Under the pieces are notes generated by a model. It ran no database searches. It worked only from the letters and a program-made list of their open reading frames with translations, and was not told where the DNA came from. From assembly GCF_004117935.1 (NCBI RefSeq), contig NZ_SDOY01000091.1:109984-149915 (forward strand): DNA of 39,932 bases. Direction: 5' to 3'. Positions 1-7,959 of this stretch are shown here, piece by piece. Numbering within the stretch: position 1 is the first letter of the stretch; each line of letters opens with the position of its first letter. This DNA is from Streptomyces roseicoloratus. Lineage in GTDB: Bacteria; Actinomycetota; Actinomycetes; Streptomycetales; Streptomycetaceae. Both the position numbers and the translations under genes were made by a program.

Positions 1-50
1 TCCCTCCCCTCCCTCCCCCTCCGCCCTCCGCGTGCCTCTGGCGGGCTGCT

Positions 51-548
51 CTACCCCGGTGGCTGTTCGTGCCAGATCGGGAGCAGCCTGGGGGTTCCTC
101 CGCTGAGGAGGGTCAGCGGGTTCAGGTAGGTGTCGCCGCGGAGCAGGCCCCAGTGGAGGCAGCTCTGCGGGCAATGGTGGTTCTCGGCTGCCACGTGGGC
201 GATGACGTCGCCCGCGCGGACGGTGGTGCCCGGGCGGACGAGGGGGTCGACCGGGGTGTAGGTGGTGCGCAGGGGTGGGGTGCCGGTGTCGGGGAGGGTG
301 AGGGTGAGGACGCCGTGGCCGGCGACGGGGCCGGCGAAGGTGATCGTGCCGGTGGCGGGGGCGCGGACGGGGGTGCCGGGTGGGGCGGCGAGGTCGATGC
401 CGCGGTGGCCCGCGGCGTAGGGGCCGGGGGGTGGCTGCCAGTCGCGGAGGACGTCGGGGCGGGGTGGGCCGATGGGCCAGACGGCGGTGGCCAGGGTGAG
501 GAGGAGGGTGGTGAGGGGAGTGGCGAGGGGGGTGAGGTGAAGGGTCAT
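51..548 (-). CDS. M23/LytM-type peptidase domain protein
   Basis: This gene encodes about 165 residues with a hydrophobic N-terminal segment (roughly residues 8-25) that could be a signal peptide or anchor, followed by a compact LytM/M23 fold. M23 enzymes are cell-wall endopeptidases using zinc held by an HxxxD motif and an HxH motif. The first is present (HRGID, His48 and Asp52). The second reads CLH (Cys130, His132), so the first histidine is replaced by cysteine. Cysteine could still bind zinc, or the protein may be a non-catalytic activator. I chose the ATG at 548 because the hydrophobic segment starts there; an upstream in-frame start at 659 would add a basic proline-rich stretch. It is divergent from rpsB. 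Fold confident, activity not. Confidence 0.85.
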   Translation of the reverse strand: MTLHLTPLATPLTTLLLTLATAVWPIGPPRPDVLRDWQPPPGPYAAGHRGIDLAAPPGTPVRAPATGTITFAGPVAGHGVLTLTLPDTGTPPLRTTYTPVDPLVRPGTTVRAGDVIAHVAAENHHCPQSCLHWGLLRGDTYLNPLTLLSGGTPRLLPIWHEQPPG

Positions 549-598
549 GGGGGTAGGTTGCCCGGGGAGGTGGGGGTGTGGGCGGGGTCGGCGGCATC

Positions 599-625
599 TG
601 TGGACAACTGCCGGGTTGTGGACAA
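599..625 (-). promoter_or_regulatory. Pair of DnaA-box sequences upstream of rpsB
   Basis: TTGTCCACA, the Streptomyces-type DnaA box, occurs twice on the minus strand at 599-607 and 617-625, in the same orientation and 18 bp start to start. Both copies are exact. They lie in the divergent intergenic region between the M23 gene and rpsB. DnaA-box clusters away from oriC are known in Streptomyces as DnaA-titrating or regulatory sites. Binding here is inferred. Confidence 0.6.
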
Positions 626-654
626 CGCCGTCACCCGGTGCCTTCGGGGTCCCG

Positions 655-688
655 TACACTTTCCATGGCGACCCGGGTCACCGGGTCG
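655..688 (+). promoter_or_regulatory. Candidate rpsB promoter -10 and leader hairpin
   Basis: TACACT at 655-660 is a reasonable -10 element, without a convincing -35. It is followed at 669-688 by a perfect 8-bp stem with loop GTCA (arms CGACCCGG and CCGGGTCG). If transcription starts near 667, the rpsB leader is about 135 nt long. The hairpin would then sit at its 5' end. Confidence 0.35.
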
Positions 689-802
689 ACTTCGCACGCC
701 CCGCCATCGGTCTCATCCGCGGGTGGCAGCGCCGATCGGTCCCTTGTGGCACGGCGCGTCGGGGCGTCAGGACACAACCGATCAACCCAAGGAGATACGG
801 CC

Positions 803-1687
803 ATGGCCGTCGTCACGATGCGGGAGCTGCTGGAGAGCGGCGTCCACTTCGGTCACCAGACCCGTCGCTGGAACCCGAAGATGAAGCGCTTCATCTTCAC
901 CGAGCGCAACGGCATCTACATCATCGACCTGCTCCAGTCGCTGTCGTACATCGACCGCGCCTACGAGTTCGTCAAGGAGACCGTCGCGCACGGCGGCTCC
1001 ATCATGTTCGTCGGTACGAAGAAGCAGGCCCAGGAGGCCATCGCCGAGCAGGCGACGCGTGTCGGCATGCCGTACGTCAACCAGCGCTGGCTGGGTGGCA
1101 TGCTCACCAACTTCTCGACCGTCTACAAGCGTCTGCAGCGCCTCAAGGAGCTCGAGCAGATCGACTTCGAGGACGTGGCCGCCTCCGGCCTCACCAAGAA
1201 GGAGCTCCTGGTCCTCTCCCGCGAGAAGGCCAAGCTGGAGAAGACCCTCGGTGGTATCCGCGAGATGCAGAAGGTGCCGAGCGCCGTCTGGATCGTCGAC
1301 ACCAAGAAGGAGCACATCGCCGTCGGTGAGGCGCGCAAGCTCCACATCCCGGTCGTCGCTATCCTCGACACCAACTGCGACCCCGACGAGGTCGACTACA
1401 AGATCCCGGGCAACGACGACGCGATCCGTTCCGTCACCCTGCTCACCCGCGTGATCGCCGACGCCGTCGCCGAGGGCCTCATCGCCCGCTCCGGCGCCGC
1501 TGCCGGTGACCAGAAGCCGGGCGAGAAGGCCGCGGGCGAGCCGCTCGCCGAGTGGGAGCGCGACCTGCTCGAGGGCGAGAAGAAGGCCGACGAGGCTCCG
1601 GCCGCCGCCGAGGCGCCCGCTGCCGAGGCGCCGGCCGCCGAGGCCCCGGCTGCCGAGGCTCCGGCCGCCGACGCCGAGCAGGCCTGA
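803..1687 (+). CDS. rpsB: 30S ribosomal protein S2
   Basis: This is ribosomal protein S2, a small-subunit protein needed for translation. The 294-residue product has the whole S2 family body ([18 protein letters not shown] at the N-terminus, [14 protein letters not shown] near residues 93-106, [17 protein letters not shown] further on). An acidic alanine/proline tail follows from about residue 257, with AEAPA-type repeats typical of actinobacterial S2. The ATG at 803 is preceded by AAGGAG at 789-794. The reading frame is open further upstream, but that extension does not resemble S2. It is the first gene of rpsB-tsf, separated from tsf by 111 nt that contain a strong hairpin. Confidence 0.98.
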   Translation: MAVVTMRELLESGVHFGHQTRRWNPKMKRFIFTERNGIYIIDLLQSLSYIDRAYEFVKETVAHGGSIMFVGTKKQAQEAIAEQATRVGMPYVNQRWLGGMLTNFSTVYKRLQRLKELEQIDFEDVAASGLTKKELLVLSREKAKLEKTLGGIREMQKVPSAVWIVDTKKEHIAVGEARKLHIPVVAILDTNCDPDEVDYKIPGNDDAIRSVTLLTRVIADAVAEGLIARSGAAAGDQKPGEKAAGEPLAEWERDLLEGEKKADEAPAAAEAPAAEAPAAEAPAAEAPAADAEQA

Positions 1688-1718
1688 CCCTTCCGGTCCC
1701 TCAGGACCTTCGGGTGAC

Positions 1719-1749
1719 GACGGCGGGGGCCCACGAAGCCTCCGCCGTC
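1719..1749 (+). terminator. Hairpin between rpsB and tsf
   Basis: A 12-bp stem (1719-1730 with 1738-1749, one G-T pair) closes a 7-nt loop in the rpsB-tsf gap. There is no T-run after it, so it may act as a partial terminator or processing/stability site that makes more S2 than EF-Ts mRNA. A smaller stem GGTCC/GGACC precedes it at 1695-1708. Confidence 0.55.
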
Positions 1750-1798
1750 CACCCGTGGACCCGCCCGATCTTTCAGACTTCGAGAGAGAAACAGACTC

Positions 1799-2635
1799 AT
1801 GGCGAACTACACCGCCGCTGACGTCAAGAAGCTCCGCGAGCTCACCGGCGCCGGCATGATGGACTGCAAGAAGGCCCTGGACGAGGCCGACGGCGACGTC
1901 GACAAGGCCGTCGAGGCCCTGCGCATCAAGGGCCAGAAGGGCGTCGCCAAGCGCGAGGGCCGCTCCGCCGAGAACGGCGCCGTGGTCTCCATCATCGCCG
2001 ACGACAACACCTCCGGCGTGCTGGTCGAGCTGAAGTGCGAGACGGACTTCGTCGCCAAGGGTGACAAGTTCCTCGCCGTCGCCAACGCTCTCGCCGCGCA
2101 CGTCGCCGCCACCACCCCGGCGGACATCCAGGCCCTGCTCGCCTCCGAGATCGAGGCCGGCAAGACCGTCCAGGCGTACGTCGACGAGGCCAACGCCAAC
2201 CTCGGCGAGAAGATCGTCCTCGACCGCTTCGCGCAGTACGCCGACGGCTACGTCTCCGCGTACATGCACCGCACGATGCCCGACCTGCCGCCGCAGATCG
2301 GTGTCCTCGTCGAGCTCGACAAGGAGAACGCCGAGGTCGCGAAGGGTGTCGCGCAGCACATCGCCGCGTTCGCCCCGAAGTACCTGGACAAGGACGACGT
2401 CCCGGCCGACGTCGTCGAGTCCGAGCGCCGCATCGCCGAGGAGACCACCCGCGCCGAGGGCAAGCCCGAGGCCGCGATCGCGAAGATCGTCGAGGGTCGC
2501 GTCAACGGCTTCTTCAAGGACGCCACGCTGCTCGGTCAGCCGTACGCCCTTGACAACAAGAAGACCGTCAAGCAGATCCTGGACGAGGCCGGCGTCACCC
2601 TGAAGCGCTTCACCCGCATCAAGGTCGGCATCTGA
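1799..2635 (+). CDS. tsf: Elongation factor Ts
   Basis: EF-Ts is the cytoplasmic nucleotide-exchange factor that reloads EF-Tu with GTP. The 278-residue protein begins with the UBA-like N-terminal domain (LRELTGAGMMDCKKAL at about 12-27, a family signature). It continues with the core exchange region around CETDFVAKGDKF (about 80-91). Length and domain order are normal for a bacterial EF-Ts. Only a weak purine-rich ribosome-binding site (GAGAGAGAAA) lies before the ATG at 1799. It probably shares transcripts with rpsB. Confidence 0.98.
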   Translation: MANYTAADVKKLRELTGAGMMDCKKALDEADGDVDKAVEALRIKGQKGVAKREGRSAENGAVVSIIADDNTSGVLVELKCETDFVAKGDKFLAVANALAAHVAATTPADIQALLASEIEAGKTVQAYVDEANANLGEKIVLDRFAQYADGYVSAYMHRTMPDLPPQIGVLVELDKENAEVAKGVAQHIAAFAPKYLDKDDVPADVVESERRIAEETTRAEGKPEAAIAKIVEGRVNGFFKDATLLGQPYALDNKKTVKQILDEAGVTLKRFTRIKVGI

Positions 2636-2715
2636 GTCCGTACGCAACGGACACCGGACCCCGGTAGGGTCTGAAGCAGCCGCCCGCCCGCGCGCGGGAC
2701 GGCCGCAGATCTGAC

Positions 2716-2769
2716 GAGGAGGCCATTGCCGTACGGGACACCGCAAGGACCCCAGGCAATGGCCTTCTT
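2716..2769 (+). terminator. Long hairpin in tsf-pyrH intergenic region
   Basis: The segments 2716-2730 and 2755-2769 pair over 15 bp with two G-T pairs, around a 24-nt loop. The right arm ends about a dozen bases before the pyrH ribosome-binding site and is followed by a few pyrimidines. It could terminate rpsB-tsf transcripts. If pyrH has its own promoter (a possible -10 TAGGGT is at 2665-2670), it would lie in the pyrH leader as an attenuator. Confidence 0.6.
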
Positions 2770-2792
2770 CGTATGTGCACGAGGAGATCTCC

Positions 2793-3557
2793 ATGAATCA
2801 GGGCGCCGCTCAGGGCGACGACAACAACGGCAAAATGGCCGGACGCTTCATGCTGAAGCTGTCCGGTGAGGCTTTCTCCGGAGGCACCGGCCTCGGGGTC
2901 GACCCGGATGTCGTGCACGCCATCGCGCGCGAGATCGCGGCCGTCGTCCGCGACGGCGCCCAGATCGCGATCGTGATCGGCGGCGGCAACTTCTTCCGTG
3001 GCGCCGAGCTCCAGCAGCGCGGCATGGACCGGGCCCGCTCCGACTACATGGGCATGCTCGGCACCGTGATGAACTGCCTCGCCCTCCAGGACTTCCTGGA
3101 GAAGGAAGGCATCGACTCGCGCGTCCAGACCGCCATCACCATGGGCCAGGTCGCCGAGCCGTACATTCCGCTGCGGGCCGTGCGCCACCTGGAGAAGGGC
3201 CGCGTGGTCATCTTCGGCGCCGGCATGGGCATGCCGTACTTCTCCACCGACACCACCGCCGCCCAGCGTGCCCTGGAGATCGACGCCCAGGCACTCCTCA
3301 TGGGCAAGAACGGTGTCGACGGCGTGTACGACTCCGACCCGAAGGCCAACCCGGACGCGGTCAAGTTCGACGCGCTGGAGTACGGCGAGGTGCTGTCCCG
3401 CAACCTGAAGGTCGCCGACGCCACCGCCATCACCCTGTGCCGGGACAACACCCTTCCGATCCTCGTGTTCGAGCTGCTCGCCGAGGGCAATATCGCTCGC
3501 GCGGTGAAGGGTGAGAAGATCGGCACGCTCGTGAGCGACCAGGGCACCCGGGCCTGA
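2793..3557 (+). CDS. pyrH: UMP kinase
   Basis: UMP kinase phosphorylates UMP to UDP with ATP in cytoplasmic pyrimidine synthesis and is an amino-acid-kinase-fold hexamer. Visible family motifs in the 254-residue product are the ATP-binding [13 protein letters not shown] near the N-terminus, the glycine-rich [11 protein letters not shown], the UMP-contacting [11 protein letters not shown] and the [14 protein letters not shown] segment. I chose the ATG at 2793 because GAGGAGA at 2781-2787 is well placed; an upstream in-frame GTG at 2775 overlaps that site and is less likely. It is followed by frr after a gap with short GC-rich inverted repeats (about 3575-3625). Confidence 0.97.
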   Translation: MNQGAAQGDDNNGKMAGRFMLKLSGEAFSGGTGLGVDPDVVHAIAREIAAVVRDGAQIAIVIGGGNFFRGAELQQRGMDRARSDYMGMLGTVMNCLALQDFLEKEGIDSRVQTAITMGQVAEPYIPLRAVRHLEKGRVVIFGAGMGMPYFSTDTTAAQRALEIDAQALLMGKNGVDGVYDSDPKANPDAVKFDALEYGEVLSRNLKVADATAITLCRDNTLPILVFELLAEGNIARAVKGEKIGTLVSDQGTRA

Positions 3558-3691
3558 CCCGAACCGGGAACCGCCCCGCGAGGGGGCCCCACCCCGTCCG
3601 TCGGGGGGACGGTCCCCGCGAGGGGGATGGACAGAGCCCTGCCGGTCGTACACCGTGCAGGACACAACGCGACGACACGCAGGAGCAAGTG

Positions 3692-4249
3692 GTGATCGAA
3701 GAGACCCTCCTCGAGGCCGAGGAGAAGATGGAGAAGGCCGTCGTGGTCGCCAAGGAGGACTTCGCCGCGATCCGCACCGGCCGTGCGCACCCGGCGATGT
3801 TCAACAAGATCGTGGCCGACTACTACGGTGCTGTCACCCCCATCAACCAGCTGGCGTCGTTCTCGGTGCCGGAGCCGCGCATGGCCGTGGTGACGCCGTT
3901 CGACAAGAGCGCGCTGCGCAACATCGAGCAGGCCATCCGCGACTCGGACCTGGGCGTCAACCCGAGCAACGACGGCAACATCATCCGTGTGGTGTTCCCC
4001 GAGCTGACCGAGGAGCGCCGCAAGGAGTACATCAAGGTCGCCAAGGGCAAGGCCGAGGACTCGAAGATCTCGATCCGTTCGGTGCGCCGCAAGGCCAAGG
4101 AGTCCATCGACAAGCTCGTCAAGGACGGCGAGGTCGGCGAGGACGAGGGCCGCCGCGCGGAGAAGGAGCTGGACGACACCACCGCGAAGTACGTGGCGCA
4201 GGTGGACGAGCTGCTCAAGCACAAGGAAGCCGAGCTCCTCGAGGTCTGA
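3692..4249 (+). CDS. frr: Ribosome recycling factor
   Basis: Ribosome recycling factor works with EF-G to split post-termination ribosomes. The 185-residue product matches the family over its full length ([47 protein letters not shown]). Two adjacent GTG codons at 3689 and 3692 could start it. I prefer 3692 because AGGAG at 3681-3685 is then 6 nt away rather than 3. Its stop overlaps the start of cdsA by one base (TGATG), so the two are translationally coupled. Confidence 0.97.
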   Translation: MIEETLLEAEEKMEKAVVVAKEDFAAIRTGRAHPAMFNKIVADYYGAVTPINQLASFSVPEPRMAVVTPFDKSALRNIEQAIRDSDLGVNPSNDGNIIRVVFPELTEERRKEYIKVAKGKAEDSKISIRSVRRKAKESIDKLVKDGEVGEDEGRRAEKELDDTTAKYVAQVDELLKHKEAELLEV

Positions 4250-5358
4250 TGAACGACTCTTCCTGGGGGTCCCCGGCCGGATCCGGCTTCGTGGGGCCCG
4301 ACCAGGGGCCTGCCCCGGCGGGTCCCGCGTACGACGGGCGGCAGGCGGCGCAGACTCGGCCCATGCCCATCGTGTCCGACGTTCCCGCCGGCGACAACCA
4401 GGACGATCACGACCGGGGGGCCGCTCTGCCGAGCGGTCCCCTGTTCCGTGACGAGCCGCCGCACGAGCACCCGCAGGAGCCCATGTCCAGCCCCGCCCAG
4501 CCGCCGCACGCTCCTTCGCCCCGGCAGCAGCCGCGGCAGAAGAAGAGCGCGGGCCGTGACCTGGGCGCGGCGATAGGGGTCGGCGTGGGGCTCGGCGCGG
4601 TCATCATCGCGTCGCTGTTCATCTGGAAGCCGGCGTTCGTCGGGGTGATAGCGGTCGCCGTGGTGGTCGGCCTGTGGGAGCTGACCTCCCGTCTCCAGGA
4701 GCGCAAGGGCATCAGGGCACCGCTGGTTCCGCTCGCGGTCGGCGGCGCGGCGATGGTCGTCGCCGGGTACGTGCGGGGCGCGGAGGGCGCGTGGGTGGCG
4801 ATGGCGCTCACGGCGCTCGCCGTCCTCGTGTGGCGGATGACGGAGCCGCCGGAGGGCTACCTGAAGGACGTCACGGCGGGCGTGTTCGCGGCGTTCTACG
4901 TGCCGTTCCTGGCGACGTTCGTGGCGCTGCTGCTGACCGCGGACGACGGTCCGCAGCGGGTGCTGACGTTCCTGCTGCTCACGGTGGTCAGCGACACGGG
5001 CGCGTACGCGGTCGGCTGGCGGTTCGGGAAGCACAAGCTGGCGCCGCGGATCAGCCCGGGGAAGACCCGGGAGGGTCTGCTCGGGGCGGTGGCGTTCGCG
5101 ATGGCGGCGGGTGCGCTGTGCATGGAGTTCCTGATCGACGGGGGCAGCTGGTGGCAGGGTCTGCTGCTGGGGCTCGCGGTCGCGGCGAGTGCGACGCTCG
5201 GTGATCTGGGCGAGTCGATGATCAAGCGGGATCTCGGGATCAAGGACATGGGCACGCTGCTGCCCGGTCACGGCGGGATCATGGACCGCCTGGACTCGCT
5301 GCTGCCGACGGCGCCCGTGGTGTGGCTGCTGATGGTGCTGTTCGTGGGCAGTGCTTGA
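4249..5358 (+). CDS. cdsA: Phosphatidate cytidylyltransferase (CDP-diglyceride synthase)
   Basis: CdsA makes CDP-diacylglycerol from phosphatidic acid and CTP, the branch point for membrane phospholipids. The 369-residue protein starts with about 95 hydrophilic residues rich in proline, glycine and histidine, a cytoplasmic extension common in actinobacteria. Multiple hydrophobic helices follow. Near the C-terminus is the family signature: SMIKRDLGIKDMG followed by LLPGHGGIMDR, with the conserved Lys-Arg, Lys-Asp and His-Gly-Gly-x-x-Asp-Arg elements. The ATG at 4249 overlaps the frr stop. A strong terminator follows within 20 bp of the stop codon. Confidence 0.96.
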   Translation: MNDSSWGSPAGSGFVGPDQGPAPAGPAYDGRQAAQTRPMPIVSDVPAGDNQDDHDRGAALPSGPLFRDEPPHEHPQEPMSSPAQPPHAPSPRQQPRQKKSAGRDLGAAIGVGVGLGAVIIASLFIWKPAFVGVIAVAVVVGLWELTSRLQERKGIRAPLVPLAVGGAAMVVAGYVRGAEGAWVAMALTALAVLVWRMTEPPEGYLKDVTAGVFAAFYVPFLATFVALLLTADDGPQRVLTFLLLTVVSDTGAYAVGWRFGKHKLAPRISPGKTREGLLGAVAFAMAAGALCMEFLIDGGSWWQGLLLGLAVAASATLGDLGESMIKRDLGIKDMGTLLPGHGGIMDRLDSLLPTAPVVWLLMVLFVGSA

Positions 5359-5376
5359 CAACGACCAGGTACCCTG

Positions 5377-5409
5377 GAAGGGCCCGTGGCGTGACGCCGC
5401 GGGCCCTTC
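5377..5409 (+). terminator. Intrinsic-type terminator after cdsA
   Basis: A 15-bp stem (5377-5391 with 5395-5409, one G-T pair) with a 3-nt loop TGA lies 18 bp after the cdsA stop and is followed by TCGTCGTCC. It probably ends the pyrH-frr-cdsA transcript before rlmN. Confidence 0.75.
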
Positions 5410-5529
5410 GTCGTCCTCGCCGCCGCGGGGACGGTCCCGTGAGGTCTCCTGGCCCCGGCATCGTCGTGCCGTGCTCCCCGCCGCCGTGGGGATGCCGCCA
5501 GACCTCGTCGTCCTGAGGAGACTGCCGTC

Positions 5530-6642
5530 GTGGCCCGCCCGCTTCCCGGAGAACTCACTTTCGTCGCCCCGCGCGGAGCCAAGCAGCCCCCGCGGCACCT
5601 CGCCGACCTCTCGCCCGCCGAGCGCAAGGAGGCGGTGGCCGCGATCGGCGAGAAGCCGTTCCGCGCCAAGCAGCTGTCCACGCACTACTTCGCGCGGTAC
5701 GCGCACGACCCGGCGGAGTGGACCGACATCCCGGCCGCCTCGCGCGAGAAGCTCGCGGGGGAACTGCTGCCCGATCTGATGTCGGTGGTGCGGCACGTCT
5801 CGTGCGACGACGACACCACCCGCAAGACGCTGTGGCGGCTGCACGACGGCACGTTCGTGGAGTCGGTGCTCATGCGCTACCCGGACCGGGTGACCATGTG
5901 CATCTCCTCGCAGGCCGGCTGCGGCATGAACTGTCCGTTCTGTGCGACGGGCCAGGCCGGTCTCGACCGGAACCTGTCGACCGCGGAGATCGTGCACCAG
6001 ATCGTCGACGGCATGCGGGCCCTGCGGGACGGTGAGGTACCGGGCGGGCCGGCGCGGCTGAGCAACATCGTGTTCATGGGGATGGGCGAGCCGCTCGCGA
6101 ACTACAAGCGGGTCGTCGGTGCGATCCGCCGGCTGACGGACCCCGAGCCGGACGGTCTCGGCCTGTCGCAGCGCGGCATCACCGTGTCCACGGTCGGTCT
6201 GGTGCCGGCGATGCTGCGGTTCGCGGACGAGGGCTTCAAGTGCCGGCTCGCGGTGTCGCTGCACGCGCCGGACGACGAGCTGCGGGACACGCTGGTGCCG
6301 GTGAACACCCGCTGGAAGGTCCGCGAGGTCCTCGACGCGGCCTGGGAGTACGCGGAGAAGTCCGGGCGCCGGATCTCCATCGAGTACGCGCTGATCCGCG
6401 ACATCAACGACCAGGCGTGGCGTGGCGACCTGCTGGGCCGGCTGCTGAAGGGCAAGCGGGTGCACGTCAACCTGATCCCGCTGAACCCGACGCCCGGCTC
6501 CAAGTGGACGGCGTCGCGTCCCGAGGACGAGAAGGCGTTCGTCGAGGCCATCGCCGCCCATGGCGTGCCGGTCACCGTCCGTGACACCCGCGGCCAGGAG
6601 ATCGACGGTGCCTGTGGACAGCTGGCGGCCGCCGAACGCTGA
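5530..6642 (+). CDS. rlmN: Dual-specificity RNA methyltransferase RlmN (radical SAM)
   Basis: RlmN adds a methyl group to C2 of A2503 in 23S rRNA and of A37 in some tRNAs by radical-SAM chemistry. The 370-residue protein has the Cx3Cx2C iron-sulfur motif (Cys131, Cys135, Cys138 in CGMNCPFC). It also has the two extra catalytic cysteines of the family: Cys124 in MCISSQ and Cys362 in EIDGACGQL, which match the catalytic-base and methyl-carrying cysteines of the E. coli enzyme. The Cfr subfamily differs elsewhere; the whole sequence fits housekeeping RlmN. The GTG at 5530 follows GAGGAG at 5515-5520. The thiamine riboswitch begins about 35 bp downstream. Confidence 0.96.
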   Translation: MARPLPGELTFVAPRGAKQPPRHLADLSPAERKEAVAAIGEKPFRAKQLSTHYFARYAHDPAEWTDIPAASREKLAGELLPDLMSVVRHVSCDDDTTRKTLWRLHDGTFVESVLMRYPDRVTMCISSQAGCGMNCPFCATGQAGLDRNLSTAEIVHQIVDGMRALRDGEVPGGPARLSNIVFMGMGEPLANYKRVVGAIRRLTDPEPDGLGLSQRGITVSTVGLVPAMLRFADEGFKCRLAVSLHAPDDELRDTLVPVNTRWKVREVLDAAWEYAEKSGRRISIEYALIRDINDQAWRGDLLGRLLKGKRVHVNLIPLNPTPGSKWTASRPEDEKAFVEAIAAHGVPVTVRDTRGQEIDGACGQLAAAER

Positions 6643-6644
6643 CC

Positions 6645-6650
6645 TAGTAC
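6645..6650 (+). promoter_or_regulatory. Candidate -10 of the thiamine operon
   Basis: TAGTAC lies just after the rlmN stop and about 27-32 bp before the TPP aptamer, a good distance for the start of a riboswitch transcript. No convincing -35 hexamer is visible because it would lie in the end of rlmN. Confidence 0.4.
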
Positions 6651-6676
6651 TCTGAGCTCGAACACATCTGCATATT

Positions 6677-6769
6677 CCGACAGGGGAGCGCCACAGCGCT
6701 GAGAGTGCGGCACCGTCAGGCCGCAGACCCTCTGAACCTCGCCCAGGTCATTCTGGGTAGGAAGTTCGG
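6677..6769 (+). promoter_or_regulatory. TPP riboswitch (THI element)
   Basis: The conserved TPP aptamer elements are present in order. A P1 strand CCGA (6677-6680) pairs with TCGG (6766-6769). AGGGGAGC follows, then the pyrimidine-sensing CTGAGAG at 6699-6705, a variable stem (GTGCGGC with GCCGCA), GACCCTCTGAACCT (6726-6739), the diphosphate-side CCAGGTCATTCTGG, and GTAGGAAG. It precedes a thiamine-type importer operon, as is typical. Binding of thiamine pyrophosphate should switch the operon off. Confidence 0.95.
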
Positions 6770-6788
6770 TCGTACCTCGAGCTGTTGC

Positions 6789-6825
6789 GCTCTGCCCGCG
6801 TCCGCCGCCCGGACGCGGGCAGAGC
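6789..6825 (+). terminator. Expression-platform terminator hairpin
   Basis: A perfect 16-bp GC-rich stem (6789-6804 with 6810-6825) closes a 5-nt loop, 20 nt after the TPP aptamer. It is followed by GCGTCTCTTCC, a weak pyrimidine tract. This is the likely transcription-termination part of the riboswitch. Confidence 0.75.
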
Positions 6826-6835
6826 CGCGTCTCTT

Positions 6836-6851
6836 CCTGGTCACCCCCAGG
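6836..6851 (+). promoter_or_regulatory. Hairpin overlapping the thiB ribosome-binding site
   Basis: CCTGG (6836-6840) can pair with CCAGG (6847-6851), whose last three bases belong to the AGGAGG Shine-Dalgarno sequence at 6849-6854. It could add translational control to the riboswitch, but the stem is only 5 bp. Confidence 0.35.
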
Positions 6852-6861
6852 AGGAATCCAC

Positions 6862-7959
6862 GTGAACACCAAGAAGGCCGCTGCCGTCGCGCTCGTCGCG
6901 GCGCTCGGCGTCACCAGCCTCGCCGCGTGCGGCGGCGGCAACGGCGACAAGGGCAAGGCCGACGGCGCGTCGCCCGCGCCCAAGACCGTCACCCTCGTCA
7001 GCCACGACTCGTTCAACGCCTCCGAGGAGGTGCTCGCCGAGTTCACGAAGCAGACCGGTCTCACGGTCAAGGTGCTGAAGAGCGGCGACGCGGGCGAGGC
7101 CGTCAACAAGGAGATCCTGACCAAGGGCTCCCCGCAGGGCGACGTCTTCTTCGGCATCGACAACACGCTGCTGTCCCGCGCCCTCGACAACGGCATCTTC
7201 GTCCCGTACGAGGCGAAGGGCCTGGACCGGATCCCGGCGGCGCTGCAGCTCGACAAGGAGCAGCACCGGGTCACGCCGATCGACTCCGGCGACATCTGCG
7301 TCAACTACGACAAGCAGTACTTCGCCGACAAGAAGCTGGCGCCGCCGCAGACCCTGGACGACCTGGCGAAGCCGGCGTACAAGGACCTCCTCGTCGTCGA
7401 GAACCCCGAGCGGTCCTCCCCGGGCCTCGGTTTCCTCCTCGGCACCGTCGCGAAGTACGGCGACGACGGCTGGCAGGACTACTGGAAGAAGCTCAAGGCC
7501 AACGGGGTGAAGACGGTCGACAGCTGGGAGCTGGCCTACGACCAGGAGTTCTCCGGCTCCGCCGGCGGCAGGAAGGCCAAGGGCGACCGTCCGCTCGTCG
7601 TCTCCTACGCCTCGTCCCCGCCGGTCGAGGTGCTGTACGCGAAGCCGCAGCCCAAGGTGGCGCCGACCGGCGTGTCCACCGGCACCTGCTTCCGGCAGAC
7701 CGAGTTCGCGGGCCTGCTGGACGGGGCGAAGAACCCCGAGGGCGGCAAGAAGCTGATCGACTTCCTGATCTCGAAGAAGTTCCAGGACGACCTGCCGCTG
7801 CAGATGTTCGTCAACCCCGTCACGAACGACGCGACGCTCCCGGAGCTGTTCACCCGGCACGGAGTGGTGATCGACCAGCCGTACGCGATGGAGCCGAAGA
7901 AGATCGCCGACAACCGTGAGCAGTGGATCCAGCAGTGGACCTCGCTCGTCCTGAAGTAG
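6862..7959 (+). CDS. thiB: Thiamine-type ABC transporter substrate-binding lipoprotein
   Basis: The 365-residue protein has a lipoprotein signal peptide with lipobox LAAC (Cys23), then a linker and a type-2 periplasmic-binding fold of the iron/thiamine family (VTLVSHDSFNASEEVLAEF at the mature N-terminus; PEGGKKLIDFL near the C-terminus). It should sit on the outer face of the membrane and pass thiamine or a phosphate ester to the permease. The GTG at 6862 follows AGGAGG at 6849-6854. The substrate is supported by the TPP riboswitch directly upstream and the fused permease and ATPase downstream. Iron binding, another use of this fold, is less likely given the riboswitch. Confidence 0.92.
   Translation: MNTKKAAAVALVAALGVTSLAACGGGNGDKGKADGASPAPKTVTLVSHDSFNASEEVLAEFTKQTGLTVKVLKSGDAGEAVNKEILTKGSPQGDVFFGIDNTLLSRALDNGIFVPYEAKGLDRIPAALQLDKEQHRVTPIDSGDICVNYDKQYFADKKLAPPQTLDDLAKPAYKDLLVVENPERSSPGLGFLLGTVAKYGDDGWQDYWKKLKANGVKTVDSWELAYDQEFSGSAGGRKAKGDRPLVVSYASSPPVEVLYAKPQPKVAPTGVSTGTCFRQTEFAGLLDGAKNPEGGKKLIDFLISKKFQDDLPLQMFVNPVTNDATLPELFTRHGVVIDQPYAMEPKKIADNREQWIQQWTSLVLK

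Noticed and set aside
1..50. Pyrimidine-rich tract at the left edge
   Set aside because: Too short and simple to call; no gene or stem fits, and the edge cuts any context.
1610..1684. Repeats in the 3' end of rpsB
   Set aside because: They encode the Ala/Pro/Glu tail typical of actinobacterial S2, not a DNA repeat element or CRISPR.
782..2794. 670-codon open frame on the minus strand across rpsB and tsf
   Set aside because: It is the mirror of two certain ribosomal/elongation-factor genes, and has a low-complexity Leu/Asp/Gly-rich product.
3823..6561. 912-codon open frame on the minus strand across frr, cdsA and rlmN
   Set aside because: High GC gives long antisense frames; the product is rich in Arg, Pro and His and matches no fold, while the plus-strand genes are certain.
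6612..6620. TGTGGACAG in the end of rlmN, close to a DnaA box
   Set aside because: One mismatch from the box, inside coding sequence that encodes the conserved end of RlmN, and alone.
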